Source: Bacillota bacterium (GTDB taxonomy: Bacteria > Bacillota > UBA4882 > UBA8346). Taken from it: a stretch of 39,301 nucleotides of DNA. Both the position numbers and the translations under genes were made by a program. The stretch's first letter is position 1. The number at the start of each line of letters is the position of its first letter. The notes beneath the pieces were generated by a model that did no database searches, was not told the DNA's origin, and saw nothing but the letters and a program-made list of their open reading frames with translations. The stretch lies in NCBI GenBank assembly GCA_023417475.1, contig JAEZFP010000024.1, positions 1 to 39,301 on the forward strand, in the 5' to 3' direction. This document shows, one piece after another, positions 8,119 through 15,966 of this stretch.

Positions 8119-9135
8119 TCAATCTTGAGTCGTGGTCGCCGCAGTCTGGCCGAGGTACATCCGACGGATCACCTCTTCGATCTCGGTTTCGCGTACCGTA
8201 AAGTCTTTCACCTCGTACCGCCCCATCAGCCATTTCAAAACGATACTGGAGTTGATTTCACCCCGGTTATAACGCAAATTAATCTTGTGCCCGTTACTAT
8301 TTAAAACCGTAACCCCTAACCGCTCTAACTCCGTCCAATCCTCAGCTTCCACCGTTTCGACCAACTCGGCGCTGAGGGTCTCCGCCGATCCGTAGACCTT
8401 TTTCAGTTGATCCAGACACCCGTTATACATAATTCGGCCTTTGTCAATCACCATCACTCGCGAACAAAGTTTTTCAATATCCGACATATCATGAGTGGTT
8501 AGAATCACCGTGGTCTGATGCTGTTTGTTGATCTCCGCGATAAACTCGCGAATCTTCTTCTTCACGACCACATCCAAACCAATGGTCGGTTCGTCAAGGT
8601 AGAGTATCTCCGGGTTATGAAGCAAGGACGCCGCCAAATCCGCCCGCATCCGCTGCCCCAGACTGAGTTGCCGTACCGGGGTGTTTGCGAATTCAGCGAT
8701 TCCTAAAATCTCGTAACACATCTCCAGATTCGCCTTGAAACGCGCCTCGGGCACCCGGTACATATGACGCATTAATTTAAACGTCTCCAACACCGGGATA
8801 TCCCACCACAATTGCGTACGTTGCCCAAAGACGACCCCAATACGCTGGGCGTTTGCGATCCGGTTTTCATAGGGAACGATTCCCGCCACTTCGACCTTGC
8901 CCGAGGAAGGCATCAATATCCCGACCATCATCTTGATCGAAGTCGATTTCCCAGCGCCGTTGGGTCCGATGTAACCGACCACCTCCCCTTTGTCAATTTC
9001 AAAGGAGATATCATCGACTGCGGTCTTGGATTCGTATTCATTACTGAAAAACGTCCGCATGCCGCCCCAAAATCCGGAATGGCGTTTTTGGCGTTTGAAG
9101 GTTTTGGTAAGATGAGTAACTTTGATAATGGACAC
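8119..9135 (-). CDS. ABC exporter ATP-binding protein
   Basis: 338-residue exporter-class ABC ATPase. Walker A GPNGAGKST, then the subfamily marker GVVFGQRTQLWWD at the Q-loop, signature LSLGQ, Walker B ILYLDEPTIGLD, and the H-switch in TTHDMSD. The C-terminal about 80 residues form a DUF4162-like accessory domain. The FGQRTQLWWD variant is characteristic of ATPases that work with paired DUF990 permeases. GTG start at 9135, with GGAAG about 6 nt upstream. First gene of a four-gene operon that ends with a HlyD adaptor. Confidence 0.92.
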   Translation of the reverse strand: MSIIKVTHLTKTFKRQKRHSGFWGGMRTFFSNEYESKTAVDDISFEIDKGEVVGYIGPNGAGKSTSIKMMVGILMPSSGKVEVAGIVPYENRIANAQRIGVVFGQRTQLWWDIPVLETFKLMRHMYRVPEARFKANLEMCYEILGIAEFANTPVRQLSLGQRMRADLAASLLHNPEILYLDEPTIGLDVVVKKKIREFIAEINKQHQTTVILTTHDMSDIEKLCSRVMVIDKGRIMYNGCLDQLKKVYGSAETLSAELVETVEAEDWTELERLGVTVLNSNGHKINLRYNRGEINSSIVLKWLMGRYEVKDFTVRETEIEEVIRRMYLGQTAATTTQD

Positions 9136-9170
9136 GTTGCTTCCGACTCCATTTCAATATAAAATTTAAA

Positions 9171-9194
9171 GGGAAACCACCTACGCAGTTTCCC
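9171..9194. other. Leader hairpin upstream of the ABC exporter operon
   Basis: GGGAAAC / GTTTCCC stem with a 10-nt loop, between the predicted promoter and the ATPase start. It has no T-run, so it is not a standard terminator. It may stabilise or attenuate the transcript. Confidence 0.35.
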
Positions 9195-9247
9195 CTTCTC
9201 AAGTCCCCCAAAGGGAATTTCATAAAATACTGGTGAATATTCCCTTC

Positions 9248-9276
9248 ATTTTACCAACAATGTTTTGACTTTGCAA
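9248..9276 (-). promoter_or_regulatory. Putative sigma-A promoter of the ABC exporter operon
   Basis: On the minus strand, TTGCAA (9271-9276), 17 bp, TAAAAT (9248-9253). The spacing is ideal and the -10 is a 5/6 match. It lies about 110 bp upstream of the GTG start and just beyond the end of the neighbouring membrane protein gene. Confidence 0.5.
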
Positions 9277-9299
9277 CTACAATTCGGGAAATTTTCCGT

Positions 9300-10211
9300 T
9301 TATTCCGCCAACGACGATGCCGACTCCCCTTCTCCGGACGGCGGTTGCAAAAACAATTTCCGTTTGATGTAGATATAACTGAAAAGTACGACCAAAACGA
9401 TCAGCGTAAAAATGTTGGTAATCCGTAATGTTACGATATTGACGCTAGGCAACCTAACGACCCAAAGTTGCTCGATGATGTTGTCATTAACAAGGACGAT
9501 ATTGGTCAACACATTGGCGATACTGGCAATAAGCCATGTCAGGTAAACATACCAGGAAGCCCGGGTTGTCTTCCAAAAACCAAATATGATATAGAGATTC
9601 AAAATAAGCATTAGGAATCCAAAGATCCTTGTCATCCAACCGTTTAAAACCATCCCGAACAACAATAAGGGGAGATTTTGAAACAACATCCCCACGCTGG
9701 TGACCACGCCAAACAGGCTGAACAAGATCAAAATCATCATACCTAAGGGCCGTCGGGGAGTAACCAGGGGGCGTTGCCCCGCAATAAACAGCTCCTTCAT
9801 CTTCGGCCGCGTAAAGATGATGAAATAACTGACCGGTAAAACAATCAAAAAACAAGCCATAAATCCCACTGTCAATCCCTTCACCATCAGTTGCGCCGGT
9901 TCCGGTTCAAGCGTTGCCGGAGCAGACAGCAGTCCAATGGTCACCGTCGCCACGATCCCGGTGATCACTGCAAAACCCGACATGACCAACAGTGATAAGC
10001 GCGCCCAATCCCGCCGGCAAAACAGCCCGATGGCCGTAGTCAGCACCCAAATGAGGAACGGACAATTAAAAATCGCAATTTGCCACGGGTTCAACGGCGC
10101 CGGCGTGGCAAGTTTGGACTGCATCGTCAGTGTCAAAACCACTGCGCCTGTCAGCAACAACCCCACCAACGAAAGATATATTCCGGTCATAATAATAAAA
10201 GCTTTTCTCAT
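9300..10211 (-). CDS. Hypothetical polytopic membrane protein
   Basis: I do not recognise this 303-residue protein. It has about eight hydrophobic segments (near 5-27, 45-64, 71-95, 112-133, 155-173, 178-204, 216-240, 259-284) joined by short loops, and an acidic C-terminal tail (SGEGESASSLAE). No catalytic or metal-binding motif is visible. The ATG start has a strong GGGGAGGAAA site 5 nt upstream, so it is certainly translated. It is a single-gene unit between the galE operon and the ABC exporter. Generic membrane sensor or channel roles are possible; no function is assigned. Confidence 0.7.
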   Translation of the reverse strand: MRKAFIIMTGIYLSLVGLLLTGAVVLTLTMQSKLATPAPLNPWQIAIFNCPFLIWVLTTAIGLFCRRDWARLSLLVMSGFAVITGIVATVTIGLLSAPATLEPEPAQLMVKGLTVGFMACFLIVLPVSYFIIFTRPKMKELFIAGQRPLVTPRRPLGMMILILFSLFGVVTSVGMLFQNLPLLLFGMVLNGWMTRIFGFLMLILNLYIIFGFWKTTRASWYVYLTWLIASIANVLTNIVLVNDNIIEQLWVVRLPSVNIVTLRITNIFTLIVLVVLFSYIYIKRKLFLQPPSGEGESASSLAE

Positions 10212-10306
10212 TACGGTTTCCTCCCCAACGTCTCACCATTTTTATATATATTTGTCAATTTAAGAATAATTTCAATAGACAGCCATAATTTACCTGCAAC
10301 AATCAC

Positions 10307-10340
10307 AAAAAAACCCATCCTTCGTTGTTTTACGAAAGAT
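10307..10340 (-). terminator. Intrinsic terminator of the galE operon
   Basis: On the minus strand, ATCTTTCGT / ACGAAGGAT (one G-U pair) with a 6-nt loop, followed by GGGTTTTTTT. It lies 28 nt after the stop of the short PHP-like fragment. Confidence 0.8.
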
Positions 10341-10367
10341 CGGCTGAACTGAAACGACAAATCGCTT

Positions 10368-10457
10368 TTATTGATGCAACGCCGCCAACTCCGATATATA
10401 ACGGCCGACATCCTCGGGACGATGGCCGCGCTCCAGATGGACATGGGCGTCAAGCAT
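10368..10457 (-). pseudogene. 29-codon remnant resembling the N-terminus of a PHP-family phosphoesterase
   Basis: A short frame starts at ATG 10457, 5 nt after the galE stop, with AAAGG about 10 nt upstream, and ends at TAA 10368. It reads MLDAHVHLERG and then a helix. The HVHLE(R/N)G opening is the metal-binding start of PHP-domain/HisK-like phosphoesterases, which are normally about 250-280 residues. Nothing downstream continues the domain in any frame before the operon terminator. It is probably a truncated gene end; a genuine micro-peptide is less likely. Confidence 0.4.
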
Positions 10458-10462
10458 CGCTT

Positions 10463-11485
10463 TTAACCTTTCAACACTTGTTGTTTTACCGCTTCCCAAC
10501 GCAACGCGTCAGCGACCGCCTGTTCAATCGGGAGTTTGGCCTCCCACCGCAGCAACGCCTTGGCTCGGTCGGCGTTGGCGTAGGAACCGGCCACATCGCC
10601 GGGACGCGGCGGCGCTTCGACCTTTGGGATCACGCGTCCGAAAACCGTTTCAAACGCTTGCACAAACTCTTTGACGGTGACGCCACGGCCGGAACCTAAA
10701 TTGATGACCGTATACCCAAGGTCGGGATCATTGGGTTGAGAAACGCCCTGATCAAAGACTGCGTCGAAATACTCCACCGCCTGGACATGAGCTTGGGCCA
10801 GATCCCAGACATGCAGATAATCGCGGATTCCCGAGCCGTCGCGTGTCGGCCAGTTGACGCCGGTGATTTGGAAGACCGCTTCCTCGCCCCGGGCCACCCG
10901 GACCAATTTTCCGAGCAGGTGCGAGGGCCGGGCGAGACTCAGCCCCGAGCGGAGCTTGGAGTCGGCCCCGACGGGATTGAAGTAACGCAAGGCGATGCCG
11001 CGCAATCCGTAGGCGGCGCATAAATCCTTCAAAACCATCTCCATCATATATTTGGTCCGCGCATACGGACTGCGCGGATTGAGCGGCGCCTGTTCGGTCA
11101 CCATAAAGCCGGGGACATCGTCATAGACCGATGCCGATGAGCTAAAGACAATATTGCGGCAGCCGGCTTCGTGCAGGTTCTTAAAGAGCTGCAGCGACTG
11201 GGCGACATTGTTCTGATAATAATCATACGGTTTAGCGACCGATTCCGGAACCTGAATCAACGCCGCAAAATGAATCGCCACCGTGATCTCGGGATGTTCG
11301 CGAAAGATCCGTTCCACCAAAACCCGGTCGGCGATATCGCCCTCATAAACGATCCGTCCCGTGGTAAATTCCCGGCGTCCGGTAATGAACGAATCGAGAA
11401 TAACCGGGGTATAACCCCGTTCCTCCAACGCGGCGCAAGTGGTGCTGCCAATATAACCGGCGCCGCCCGTAACTAAGATCTTCAA
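10463..11485 (-). CDS. galE: UDP-glucose 4-epimerase
   Basis: 340-residue short-chain dehydrogenase-type epimerase that interconverts UDP-glucose and UDP-galactose (or the N-acetylated pair), feeding glycan and envelope synthesis. NAD-binding GGAGYIG (7-13), GDIAD, HFAALIQVPESV, catalytic serine region FSSSASVYD (114-122) and Y141xxxK145 are all present, followed by the GalE-typical RYFNPVGA and GIRDYLHVWDLA segments. The start is TTG 11485 with GGGAGG upstream. It follows an exported protein gene by 29 nt in the same orientation. Substrate preference cannot be read from sequence. Confidence 0.93.
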   Translation of the reverse strand: MKILVTGGAGYIGSTTCAALEERGYTPVILDSFITGRREFTTGRIVYEGDIADRVLVERIFREHPEITVAIHFAALIQVPESVAKPYDYYQNNVAQSLQLFKNLHEAGCRNIVFSSSASVYDDVPGFMVTEQAPLNPRSPYARTKYMMEMVLKDLCAAYGLRGIALRYFNPVGADSKLRSGLSLARPSHLLGKLVRVARGEEAVFQITGVNWPTRDGSGIRDYLHVWDLAQAHVQAVEYFDAVFDQGVSQPNDPDLGYTVINLGSGRGVTVKEFVQAFETVFGRVIPKVEAPPRPGDVAGSYANADRAKALLRWEAKLPIEQAVADALRWEAVKQQVLKG

Positions 11486-11514
11486 ATTGGAAACCTCCCT
11501 GAACTTTTGTTACG

Positions 11515-12387
11515 TTATTTCCAGCTGAAGGAGAATTCCTTCCCTTTCAGCTTGGTGTTGGCGATCATTTTGATGATCCCCCCGATCAAGCCCGGGGTAT
11601 TATGCAACTTCAATTCCGTTAATTGATCGATCCGAATTTTCCCCGCCAACTCGTCCGGATCGACCGCCACCCGGATGTCCATGGCGGCCTCCCCCTCGTA
11701 ATTGATCTTGAGGCAGGTTCCTTTGATGCCGAACCGCGCCCGCATCCGTCCGGGCTCGTCCAACAACGCCAACTCGCGCAGATCGGTCAAGGTGACCCCG
11801 CCCTGCTCGTTGTCGCCCGATAGCGGCAGGTTTTTGGCCAGGGCGATATTTAAGAAATCACCCAGCCGGTTTTGGGTCAACACTTCACTGAAAGCCGGGG
11901 TCTGCCCATACCAAAATTCCTTTCCGGAGAGGCTTTTATCTAAAATCATCCGCGCGCCTTCACTGATCAGCGAATTGGTTCCGTCCAACCGCAAGCCGCT
12001 AATGCGTACCAGTTTAACGCCGAGCTTTTGTTCGGGGGCGGCCAACAAGCCGGTCCCGACGAACTCGACTTCCCCGGCGGGGCTAAAGCTGATCAATCCT
12101 TTTTGATATTGGCCGGCAAACGAACAGCCCAAAATGAATTGGGACTTCTCCCAGTCCATGGTGAAACGGTTGAGTTTGGTAATGACGATCTTGAACCCGT
12201 CGCCCTTGACGTCGTACGGGATGAGTTTGGCGTTAACCGTCCGCTGAATTAACATAGCGGCGCTCGTCCAGTCGAATGGGCGGTAATTCGGTTCAAACGC
12301 CCGGCTTGGCGCTGAAATTACCAGCAATCCCAACAGAGCGAAACCTAACAAACGCCCGCGGCGGGACAGTTTCCACAGATTTGCCAT
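11515..12387 (-). CDS. Exported protein of unknown function
   Basis: 290 residues from ATG 12387, chosen because AGGGAGAA lies 7 nt upstream; the open frame runs 42 codons further without a site. The N-terminus is a signal peptide (SRRGRLLGFALLGLLVIS, then APSRA as likely cleavage region). The mature part is mostly alternating beta-type sequence with repeated patterns of the form F.I.GTCLKINYEGEA and a C-terminal LIGGIIKMI segment. The style is reminiscent of DUF2993/LmeA-like lipid-binding exported proteins, but I cannot prove it. Cotranscribed with galE, so an envelope role is plausible. Confidence 0.7.
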   Translation of the reverse strand: MANLWKLSRRGRLLGFALLGLLVISAPSRAFEPNYRPFDWTSAAMLIQRTVNAKLIPYDVKGDGFKIVITKLNRFTMDWEKSQFILGCSFAGQYQKGLISFSPAGEVEFVGTGLLAAPEQKLGVKLVRISGLRLDGTNSLISEGARMILDKSLSGKEFWYGQTPAFSEVLTQNRLGDFLNIALAKNLPLSGDNEQGGVTLTDLRELALLDEPGRMRARFGIKGTCLKINYEGEAAMDIRVAVDPDELAGKIRIDQLTELKLHNTPGLIGGIIKMIANTKLKGKEFSFSWK

Positions 12388-12657
12388 ATGTAGTTCTCCC
12401 TTCATGGCGTGACACTTCTTTACAATAGACGTATTTCCCTGACAATTGTTCCCGTTTTGATAAAACGAATCGCCCTGGTTACTTCCACATGAATAAATCA
12501 ATCCCTGCTTCATCCAGGCATTTTCAAATCCGAAACTTCAATCAAAAAGTTGGTCATTCTTTAGAAAATCTGGCAATAAAATGCTAATCTTTTTATGCCA
12601 TATTCCGATAATCGTAACAGTTATGTTAAATATTTGCCAACCAAAGGAGGAACCGTT

Positions 12658-14391
12658 TTGGATTCACAACAAACTCGGACAAAGTCGGCAAAGTTTGGTC
12701 GGGGCTGGTTCGGCTTCCATAAATTGCGCGTATTTCATCAGATTTTATTTCTGATTGTGATAATGCTGGGACTATTGCTGATTCAAGGCGTTTTGAGCAT
12801 TAATATCAATTCGAATATGCAAAAATCGAACCAGAAACTGTTTCAGATCAGTGTCAAACGGTTTGACAATCTCAATATCATCCGGGTGTATATCGAGCAA
12901 ATCAAATTCGGCTACTTGGAAGTTTTATCCGGCAGAAACACCATCGCGCGACTGAATAATCCCGCCGGTTTGAATGGCGCTTTGGATATCTCCGCCGAGT
13001 TGGAACCGGCGGTAAATTCCCTACGGGAAGTTGACCCTGACAGCGTGGCGGCGATTAACAAGAATCTTGACACCATCAAAGATGTTATGGCGCAACCGGC
13101 CAGCGAAGCGAATTATCAAAAAATCCTCGGTGAGTTAAGCGCGCTCAAAATTGCCAGTGAAAATATTTATAACAAAGTACTCTTCTCCAGCAGTGAAACA
13201 ACTGCTCAAAGCACCACGTTTTCGAATATTTCCAAACTCATTACCTTAATTATCCTGATCGTCAGCGCACTCGGATCGGTTGGTTTGGGATTGGTGATCG
13301 CCGCTTCGTTGTCCCGGCCGTTGCAGGCGATTGTTCATGCGGTGAAAGCGCTCTCCGGCGGAGACCTGTCCCAGAATATTAAAGCGACCGGCTGTTTTGA
13401 GGTGAATAGTGTCGTCGACAGCTATAATCAAGCATTGGACGGGTTGCGTCAACTGATCGCCGACATTAAAGAACAATCGCAAATGTTGGCGGTCGCCAGC
13501 GTCGAACTGGCGGACGCCTCGAACAGCACCGGCGAATCCGTCACTCAAGTCGCCCTGGCCATGCAGGAGTTGAGTAAAGCGACGATCAACGAAACCGAAC
13601 AGATCAATGAGACGGTCAATACGGTAACGTTCCTTTCGGGCTTGGTTTCGAAGGTTTCGACCGATACGGAAAATATTGAGTCCGTTTCCGGGAAAATGGC
13701 CGGTTCGGCCAGATTGGGCCAACGGTTAACCACGGAGATTGCCGGGGAGATCAACCAGATTTATTCGACCACCAACGAAGTAACCCGGGTTATGCAAGAA
13801 CTCAACAAAACTTCGACGGAGATTAGCGAAATCTCGGTGACGATTCATAACATTGCCGAACAAACCTCGTTGCTGGCGCTGAACGCCGCGATTGAGGCAG
13901 CCCGCGCCGGCGAGCACGGCAAAGGATTCGAGGTGGTGGCCACTGAAACCAAAAAACTTGCCGACCAATCCAAACACGCCGCCAAACTGATTCAGGACCG
14001 GGTCATCCAGATGAACCGGCGCAACCAAATCACTGCCGACGAGGTGAAACACGGCGTCGATCAGATTGCAGCCGGCAAAAAGCTGTTAAGCGAAGCGACC
14101 GTCACGTTCGACGAGATCTTCACGACGTTGCAAAACAGCCTGTCGCAAATCGGGATGATTGCGAAATCAGCCCGTCAAATGTCTTCGAGCAACGAATCGG
14201 TGATTAGCGCGATTAACACTATCGCCGCCATCGCGGAAGAAACGATGGCCAATTCCGAATCCGTCTCCGCGGCGGCGCAAGAACAAAGCGCCTCGATTGA
14301 AGAAATTTCGGCCATGGCTTTGCACCTCAGATCCATTGCCGAAAATCTCAAGCTGTTCACGGCGCGGTTTAATCTGGAAAAAGCCAGTTAA
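12658..14391 (+). CDS. Methyl-accepting chemotaxis protein
   Basis: 577-residue chemoreceptor. The start is TTG 12658 because AAAGGAGG (12643-12650) lies 7 nt upstream; the ATG at 12595 has no site. TM1 lies at about 27-50, then a roughly 140-residue four-helix-bundle-type ligand domain, TM2 at about 191-216, HAMP (to about 270) and a cytoplasmic signalling coiled coil. The hairpin tip (about 400-445) reads EQTSLLALNAAIEAARAGEH followed by GKGFEVVA, close to the MCP consensus, though FEVVATETKKLA replaces the usual FAVVADEVRKLA. No che genes are adjacent. The ligand is unknown. Confidence 0.93.
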   Translation: MDSQQTRTKSAKFGRGWFGFHKLRVFHQILFLIVIMLGLLLIQGVLSININSNMQKSNQKLFQISVKRFDNLNIIRVYIEQIKFGYLEVLSGRNTIARLNNPAGLNGALDISAELEPAVNSLREVDPDSVAAINKNLDTIKDVMAQPASEANYQKILGELSALKIASENIYNKVLFSSSETTAQSTTFSNISKLITLIILIVSALGSVGLGLVIAASLSRPLQAIVHAVKALSGGDLSQNIKATGCFEVNSVVDSYNQALDGLRQLIADIKEQSQMLAVASVELADASNSTGESVTQVALAMQELSKATINETEQINETVNTVTFLSGLVSKVSTDTENIESVSGKMAGSARLGQRLTTEIAGEINQIYSTTNEVTRVMQELNKTSTEISEISVTIHNIAEQTSLLALNAAIEAARAGEHGKGFEVVATETKKLADQSKHAAKLIQDRVIQMNRRNQITADEVKHGVDQIAAGKKLLSEATVTFDEIFTTLQNSLSQIGMIAKSARQMSSSNESVISAINTIAAIAEETMANSESVSAAAQEQSASIEEISAMALHLRSIAENLKLFTARFNLEKAS

Positions 14392-14417
14392 GAAGATGTC
14401 GCGCTGCGCGAATGATT

Positions 14418-14444
14418 AAGCCCGCCGGGATGATGGGCTTTTTT
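14418..14444 (+). terminator. Intrinsic terminator after the chemoreceptor gene
   Basis: AAGCCC / GGGCTT stem with an 11-nt loop runs into TTTTTTATTT, 26 nt after the stop codon. Confidence 0.75.
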
Positions 14445-14574
14445 ATTTCCGGCAAATGGACGGCCGCCAATCATTTTCGAGGCGCTTCCAATTTCATTAA
14501 GTATTTGCTAAAATATTGGATAGTATAGCGAGTAAAATCACAAAACGCTAAATTTAGTTTTCGACGAGGTATTT

Positions 14575-15279
14575 ATGAAAACGCTACGGGTGCTGGCACC
14601 AATTATAAACATCCTCCCCGAAAGTATGATTCGATATATTACCAGCAAAACAGCTGACTATCTTCTTAATAAATACGCAAAGCTTGAGGTGACGGGGAAC
14701 GATATCCTGGCCGGGCGGATTGGCAAACCAACCATATTTATTGCCAATCATTTAAGCAATATGGACGGCATTGTTCTCAATAAGGTACTTGAGAAAAACA
14801 ACGTCACCTTCATGGCTGGCGTCAAGCTAAACGAAAATCCCCTGACATCGATATTCCTGAAAACAGTCAAGCAAATTCCCATCAACCCAAATGCGGCGGA
14901 TCGCAATGCAATCAAAAACGCGCTCGCCGTATTGAATATGGGACAGTCTATCCTGATCTTCCCCGAGGGGACCCGCAGCCGCACCGGCGCCATGATCAAA
15001 GGGAAAAAGGGGTTTCTACTGTTAGCAAGGCTCTCGAAAGCTGATATTGTTCCCATCGCCCTGGCGGGAACCGAATGTTTGCTGCCGGTCAACCAAAACG
15101 ACATGGGTAAGGAAACTCCGCAACATGCAACCGTGAGCGTAAACGTAGGACAACCTTTTCAGCTGGAGAAAAAAAATCATCACCATGATGATTGGGATGA
15201 AGAATGTGTGGCTACCGCAATGCGGAAAATTGCCCAAATGCTAAAATCCGAATATCAGGGTGTGTATAAAATAGACTAA
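14575..15279 (+). CDS. 1-acyl-sn-glycerol-3-phosphate acyltransferase (PlsC family)
   Basis: 234-residue membrane-associated acyltransferase of the PlsC/LPLAT family, which moves an acyl chain onto lysophosphatidic acid or a related acceptor. Motif I is NHLSNMD (58-64; NHX4D), motif III is FPEGTRSR (129-136), and a VPIALAGTE segment gives motif IV. The length is typical of PlsC. ATG start with a GAGG site upstream. Single gene with no lipid-synthesis neighbours. Codon use is slightly more AT-rich than adjacent genes. PlsC itself is the default reading, but paralogues with other acceptors exist. Confidence 0.85.
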   Translation: MKTLRVLAPIINILPESMIRYITSKTADYLLNKYAKLEVTGNDILAGRIGKPTIFIANHLSNMDGIVLNKVLEKNNVTFMAGVKLNENPLTSIFLKTVKQIPINPNAADRNAIKNALAVLNMGQSILIFPEGTRSRTGAMIKGKKGFLLLARLSKADIVPIALAGTECLLPVNQNDMGKETPQHATVSVNVGQPFQLEKKNHHHDDWDEECVATAMRKIAQMLKSEYQGVYKID

Positions 15280-15307
15280 TCGAAGTTTATCCTCGCCTAA
15301 CCCCCCT

Positions 15308-15443
15308 GTCTGAACCAGGATTTAAAGGATTTTAAGGATTCAATGGATTAAAAACTTGATTCATTGCTGATTCATTCCTTCGCATCCAAAACTCACTCCC
15401 AAATCCTTTTAATCCGCCGAATCCGTGAAATCCTGGTTCAGAC
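15308..15443. repeat. MITE-like inverted-repeat element with 9-bp-phased GGATT/AATCC words
   Basis: Perfect 16-bp terminal inverted repeats GTCTGAACCAGGATTT (15308-15323) and AAATCCTGGTTCAGAC (15428-15443) bound a 136-bp element without a gene. Inside, GGATT occurs at 15318, 15327, 15336 and 15345, and AATCC at 15402, 15411, 15420 and 15429: four copies on each arm, each on an exact 9-bp pitch. The transcript would fold into one long imperfect hairpin. I recall similar GTCTGAACCAGGATT intergenic elements in unrelated bacteria, but cannot check copy number here. Confidence 0.75.
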
Positions 15444-15469
15444 GCTCCAACGCCCAATCCAACCCCAAC

Positions 15470-15742
15470 TTATCCACAGCCAACCTTATTACCCCCATCC
15501 AACGATCCCATTTATCCACAGAAATAGATCGGTTATTCACAAAATGAGCTGAGTTATTAACAAAACGATCTCATTTACTAACAAAAATAGATCAGTTATC
15601 CACAAAACATTCTCATTGAGTCACAGAAATAGATCGGTTATTCACAAAACGAGCTGAGTTATTAACAAAACGATCTACGTTATTCACAAAATAAGCTCAT
15701 TGAGTAACAAAAGGAGATCAGTTATCCACAAAATGACCTCCG
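15470..15742 (+). repeat. 21-bp-phased tandem array of DnaA-box-like 9-mers
   Basis: Thirteen consecutive 21-bp units. The 9-mer at the start of each unit is TTATCCACA at 15470, 15512, 15596 and 15722; TTATTCACA at 15533, 15638 and 15680; TTATTAACA at 15554 and 15659; TTACTAACA at 15575; degenerate TGAGTCACA and TGAGTAACA at 15617 and 15701; the unit at 15491 has lost its box. TTATCCACA is the consensus DnaA box and TTATTCACA also fits TTWTNCACA. All are on one strand and exactly in phase. The other 12 bp of each unit is also repetitive (AAAA, then GAGCTGAG, CGATCT or AGATC), with seven GATC sites. A 46-bp block recurs 105 bp away with one mismatch. Confidence 0.85.
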
Positions 15743-15966
15743 CGAGCCTCCCAAGGGGCAATTTGCCCACCCGAAAATCAAAAGGACCATCCGTACCTTG
15801 GATGATCCCCTGCAACGATAATCATGATTATGGGTAAACCGTCGAAAACAGCCTGGGATTCAAGCTCGTCTTCCCTCTCCTCTGAAAAACCGCTTCGAAC
15901 CACGTCGCAGGAGCGGGACCGATGGTGAGGTCGAAAGCGACGCCTTGAACCTGCTCTCCTAAATCC
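15743..15966. other. Remainder of the gene-free interval, no assigned function
   Basis: Between the 21-bp array and the end of the HMA-SafE gene there is no gene I can support. A small GGGCAAT/TTTGCCC-type hairpin lies near 15755-15770. A minus-strand frame ending at 15828 runs through this stretch and then overlaps the neighbouring gene in another frame; it has no start or ribosome binding site of its own. Confidence 0.4.

Noticed and set aside
15470..15742. CRISPR array
   Set aside because: The 21-bp units are contiguous, with no unique spacers of 30 bp or so, and no cas genes are near.
15512..15742. Coding heptad repeat (21 bp = 7 codons; plus-strand units read like L-S/F/L-T-K/E-x-x-x)
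   Set aside because: In-frame stops occur in about a third of the units on the plus strand and similarly in the best minus-strand frame. There is no start or ribosome binding site. It could at most be a decayed coding minisatellite.
15280..15966. Chromosomal oriC
   Set aside because: There is no dnaA, dnaN, rpmH or gidA near and no clear AT-rich unwinding element with DnaA-trios. Only the boxes are present, so an origin is not claimed.
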